This document shows, piece after piece, positions 6,494 to 8,341 of a stretch of 8,341 bases of DNA. Position 1 is the first letter of the stretch; each line of letters starts with the position of its first letter. The notes under the pieces were generated by a model. The model made no database searches, had not been told where the DNA came from, and worked only from the letters and a program-made list of their open reading frames with translations. The stretch lies in the NCBI GenBank assembly GCA_024278035.1, contig JAJRUA010000436.1:1-8341 (forward strand), written 5' to 3'. The translations under genes and the position numbers were made by a program. Origin of the DNA: Planctomycetota bacterium (GTDB taxonomy: Bacteria; Planctomycetota; Planctomycetia; Pirellulales; Lacipirellulaceae).

Positions 6494-7009
6494 GTGCCTG
6501 AGTCGTCCAACAGCCGTTCTTCTATTGTCGCGCACAATGTACGCCGACTCATGGCCCGTGAAGGGCTGACTTACGAAGACGTAGGTAACCAAACGGGCCT
6601 TGATGCTCGCACACTGCGTGGCATCCTCTACGGCGCGAAGCGGCCTCATGCAAAAACCCTCCGCCGGTTGGCCGAAGGGCTCGGCGTGTCGGTCGATGAA
6701 CTCTTTGCGGGGGACGAAACAGCCGCGATAGGTGAGTTCGATGCCGCCACCAACCCGGCAATACGCGAAACGATCGAAGCATCGCCCGAATTGTTTGAGG
6801 AATGGAACCCTCGCGATTTTGGCGAACTCGCCAGCCGTGTCGGCTCCGGCGGCCCCCTCACGCCGGAGGGCGTAGCCGAGTCGGCCCGACGCATGAACGT
6901 CAATCGACAAACGATCGGGCGTGCTCAATTTATCTTAGAAAGCGACCAAGCCGAAGCCCTACGGGTGGTGATCGATTCGATTTACGACCGGGTGAATCTG
7001 AGCGAGTAA
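6494..7009 (+). CDS. XRE-family helix-turn-helix transcriptional regulator
   Basis: This encodes 171 residues. An N-terminal XRE/Cro-C1-type HTH spans about residues 12-70: NVRRLMAREGLTYEDVG, the turn NQTGLDAR, recognition helix ARTLRGILYG (38-47), then TLRRLAEGLGVSVDELF (55-71). The C-terminal 100 residues have no domain I recognise. They are acidic and helical (ASPELFEEWNPRDFGELASR), then basic (ESARRMNVNRQTIGRAQ), and end in a helix ALRVVIDSIYDRVNL. No membrane segment or peptidase motif is seen. The start is GTG at 6494, preceded by GGAG only two bases away, which is too close for a good ribosome binding site; Met20 (6551) would fall inside the HTH and is unlikely. It is divergent from the monooxygenase gene across 190 bases, so it might regulate that gene or itself, but its targets are unknown. 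Confidence 0.85.
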   Translation: MPESSNSRSSIVAHNVRRLMAREGLTYEDVGNQTGLDARTLRGILYGAKRPHAKTLRRLAEGLGVSVDELFAGDETAAIGEFDAATNPAIRETIEASPELFEEWNPRDFGELASRVGSGGPLTPEGVAESARRMNVNRQTIGRAQFILESDQAEALRVVIDSIYDRVNLSE

Positions 7010-7049
7010 GGAGTTGCCAGTTACTAGTTGAGAGGCATCCAGCCGAGAA

Positions 7050-7077
7050 CTAGCGCCTAGCAACTAGCGCCTAGCAA
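7050..7077 (+). repeat. CTAGCNN heptamer repeats (four units)
   Basis: The units are CTAGCGC, CTAGCAA, CTAGCGC and CTAGCAA in perfect tandem, so the higher-order unit is a 14-mer repeated twice. The 14-mer AACTAGCGCCTAGC (7048-7061 and 7062-7075) is identical to 4188-4201. The array lies between the HTH gene and the start of the TM2-like gene, 49 bases before the preferred ATG. Confidence 0.8.
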
Positions 7078-7126
7078 CCTTAGAATGGGGAACCTATTTC
7101 GTCCCCGTCCGTTGTCCAATGTTTCT

Positions 7127-7696
7127 ATGACTGATTTCAATCCCGAACCGATCCAGTTGAAGAACCCGCGTACTGCGGCGGTGCTAGCGTGGCTGGTTCC
7201 TGGCTTGGGGCATTTGTACCAAGGACGCATGGCAAAGGGCCTGCTGTTCATGGTCTGCCTTGTGCCGATGTTTGTGTTTGGGTTTTATGTTGGTGGGGGC
7301 AAAGTGGTCTACGCATCGCCGCTTCCTCTGGCGCCCAATCCGGCAAGTTTTATCATGGATCGCTGGCCCTTCCTCTGCCAAGCAGGCATCGGTGCGGCCG
7401 CGATCCCCGCTCTTTGGGAACGGTCGCAATACCGAACGGGCGGAGCTCCTTCTTTCGGCGGAACCTTTTACCCCCCACGCACTGGCGCTGCCGCGGCAAG
7501 GGGCCCGAAGATCACCTCCCACGATACGGCCGGAAACGAAGTCTCCCATCCCGACGAGCTTGCTAAATGGCAATACGACTACGGTTTTTTCTTTGAGTTG
7601 GGGACCATCTATACCGCGATTGCCGGTTTGCTGAACGTGTTGGTTGTTTACGACGCCCATTCAGGGCCGTTGCACGTTTCGGAAAAGGAAAAATAA
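7127..7696 (+). CDS. TM2-like multi-spanning membrane protein (possibly DUF6677 family)
   Basis: This encodes 189 residues from ATG at 7127. After a short polar start (MTDFNPEPIQLKNPR), a TM2-type hairpin follows: AAVLAWLVPGLGHLYQGR (17-34) with the typical PGxGHxYxG turn, then GLLFMVCLVPMFVFGFYVG (38-56). A third hydrophobic segment is at about 82-97 (FLCQAGIGAAAIPALW) and a fourth at 153-175 (GFFFELGTIYTAIAGLLN...VVY), followed by DAHSGP. The 55-residue section between segments 3 and 4 is soluble. From memory this resembles the planctomycetal DUF6677 family; I could not check this. Function is unknown. The frame extends to an ATG at 7085, but 7127 gives the compact N-terminus usual for the domain. 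Neither start has a clear Shine-Dalgarno. A small membrane-protein gene follows on the same strand. Confidence 0.85.
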   Translation: MTDFNPEPIQLKNPRTAAVLAWLVPGLGHLYQGRMAKGLLFMVCLVPMFVFGFYVGGGKVVYASPLPLAPNPASFIMDRWPFLCQAGIGAAAIPALWERSQYRTGGAPSFGGTFYPPRTGAAAARGPKITSHDTAGNEVSHPDELAKWQYDYGFFFELGTIYTAIAGLLNVLVVYDAHSGPLHVSEKEK

Positions 7697-7718
7697 GTCC
7701 CGAGAAAAAAATCGCTTA

Positions 7719-7813
7719 GGCGAGCCGGGTGCGTAAGCTCACGGAGATGTCCCGCGAAACAGAAACGACCACCACTTCAGAAAACCTCCGGGACCTTACG
7801 CACCCGGCTCGCC
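7719..7813. repeat. Palindromic element with GGCGAGC/GCTCGCC termini
   Basis: GGCGAGCCGGGTGCGTAAG (7719-7737) is the exact reverse complement of 7795-7813. With two mismatches the arms extend to 28 positions (7719-7746 and 7786-7813; 26 of 28 pair), leaving a 39-base loop. The outer seven bases and the GCGTAAG core match the elements at 4078-4162 and 2927-2955, while the middle differs (CGGGT in place of GGTGGG). It begins 23 bases after the TM2-like gene's stop and lies before the next gene. Confidence 0.85.
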
Positions 7814-7834
7814 AATGGCTTTGCGCGTTATTCC

Positions 7835-7855
7835 GTAATCCCAAATCCGCAATCC
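7835..7855 (+). repeat. NNAATCC heptamer repeats (three units)
   Basis: GTAATCC, CAAATCC and GCAATCC follow in direct tandem. A two-unit version lies at 4968-4981. This array ends 17 bases before the ATG of the small membrane-protein gene. Confidence 0.6.
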
Positions 7856-7872
7856 GAACTCAGGCACCTCCC

Positions 7873-8064
7873 ATGCTACTAGCCGAAATCAACCGACTCC
7901 TCTTTGCCCCCCCCTTGTTGATCGGCGTGAGCTTGGTCTACGCCGCCACCCGGCATGAAGACTTCAAATCAATCCTTGCTCATGCGATGAGCTTTGCCGT
8001 TTGGTCAGCTTTGTTTATGGTCGTCGTCGGAGCGGTACTGGAACTCCTCGCCCTTTTCCAGTAA
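7873..8064 (+). CDS. Small two-helix membrane protein (63 aa)
   Basis: The frame from ATG at 7873 to TAA encodes 63 residues: MLLAEINRL, a first hydrophobic helix at about 8-25 (RLLFAPPLLIGVSLVYAA), a short polar loop TRHEDFKSI, and a second helix at about 40-61 (FAVWSALFMVVVGAVLELLALF). The loop is charged and the protein ends right after helix 2. I do not recognise a named family. The frame is open upstream to 7729, but that part would translate a palindromic repeat and a heptamer array and is low in complexity (TETTTTSEN), so the start at 7873 is much more likely. No Shine-Dalgarno precedes it (CACCTCCC). The gene follows the TM2-like membrane gene on the same strand after 176 bases filled with repeats, so the two could be functionally linked, but co-transcription is not shown. 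Confidence 0.7.
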   Translation: MLLAEINRLLFAPPLLIGVSLVYAATRHEDFKSILAHAMSFAVWSALFMVVVGAVLELLALFQ

Positions 8065-8132
8065 GACACTGCCTAGTAAGATGCCACTCAGATAAGATAC
8101 CTTCAGTCGATAACAAGAGAGATCAAAGCAAC

Positions 8133-8206
8133 GCGCCCGTAGCTCAACTGGATAGAGCACTGGTCTTCGAAACCAGGGGTTGCAGGTTCGAGTCCTGCCG
8201 GGCGCG
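8133..8206 (+). tRNA. tRNA-Arg (anticodon TCG)
   Basis: A full cloverleaf folds. The acceptor GCGCCCG (8133-8139) pairs with CGGGCGC (8199-8205). The D stem is GCTC/GAGC (8142-8145, 8155-8158), the anticodon stem CTGGT/ACCAG (8160-8164, 8172-8176), and the T arm GCAGG-TTCGAGT-CCTGC (8182-8198). The seven-base anticodon loop CTTCGAA places TCG at 8167-8169, which reads CGA (Arg). The variable loop is five bases and the discriminator base is G at 8206. The 3' CCA is not encoded, since CTC follows, so it must be added by a nucleotidyltransferase. A TAAGAT at 8093-8098 might be its -10 element, but no matching -35 is evident. Confidence 0.96.
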
Positions 8207-8208
8207 CT

Positions 8209-8227
8209 CTTCTATAGAAGTATTTTT
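8209..8227 (+). terminator. Candidate terminator after tRNA-Arg
   Basis: The perfect 12-base palindrome CTTCTATAGAAG (8209-8220) can form a four-pair stem with a TATA loop, directly followed by TATTTTT (8221-8227). It begins three bases after the tRNA's discriminator base. The stem is short and AT-containing, so termination strength would be modest. The rest of the window to 8341 shows no supported gene. Confidence 0.4.
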
Positions 8228-8341
8228 CTGACTTTCGTTGTTTTTTGAAATCGGTCGGGTATCGAATTCTGATCTTTATCTGTCCCAGCGATCGGGGTGC
8301 CTCAAGGTTTTGGGCGTGCAGAAAGATAAGGATGGCGCAGA

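Noticed and set aside
7048..7077. CRISPR-like direct repeats
   Set aside because: The units are seven bases with no spacers, so this is a microsatellite-type array.
8207..8341. Integration (att) site at the 3' end of tRNA-Arg
   Set aside because: tRNA genes are common integration sites, but no repeat of the tRNA 3' end, integrase gene or compositional change is visible in the short remaining sequence.
8332..8341. Possible start of a gene at the right edge (ATGGCGCAGA)
   Set aside because: Only three codons are visible and AAGG directly abuts the ATG, so it cannot be judged.

Overview
The window looks like chromosomal DNA from a planctomycete, most likely order Pirellulales. This is inferred from moderate-to-high GC, genes with weak or absent Shine-Dalgarno signals, mostly unlinked genes on alternating strands, an orphan lipoprotein binding protein, a TM2-like membrane protein of a type I associate with Planctomycetes, and many short intergenic inverted and heptameric repeats. 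No database search was possible, so the taxonomy is inference.

Layout. From 1 to 2017 (minus strand) runs a large membrane-anchored tetratricopeptide-repeat protein; its N-terminus is inside the window and its C-terminus lies beyond the left edge. A small unrecognised plus-strand gene with a good ribosome binding site sits at 2257-2448. The 543 bases from 2449 to 2991 hold no convincing gene, but contain a 16-bp inverted repeat (2580-2626) and a decayed REP-like element (about 2840-2955). Next come a minus-strand lipoprotein solute-binding protein (2992-4035), an 85-bp near-perfect palindromic element (4078-4162), and a plus-strand RNase Z-like metallo-beta-lactamase-fold hydrolase (4229-4963). 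The hydrolase converges on a minus-strand flavin-containing monooxygenase-like protein (4993-6303), with a stem-loop between them.

From 6494 onward everything is on the plus strand: an XRE-type helix-turn-helix regulator (6494-7009), a four-helix TM2-like membrane protein (7127-7696), a 63-residue two-helix membrane protein (7873-8064) and tRNA-Arg with anticodon TCG (8133-8206). The genes look like independent housekeeping or accessory genes rather than one pathway. Only the two membrane-protein genes are plausible partners, by adjacency.

The most noteworthy content is intergenic. Three palindromic elements (2840-2955, 4078-4162, 7719-7813) share the terminal motif GGCGAGC/GCTCGCC and a GCGT(A/C)AGC core. 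Separate short heptamer tandem repeats (CTAGCNN, NNAATCC, GCCATTT) occur next to genes. These repeats carry open reading frames that would falsely extend two of the genes at their 5' ends, so starts were chosen downstream of them. I see no CRISPR array, insertion sequence, toxin-antitoxin pair, defence island or other evident new multi-gene system.
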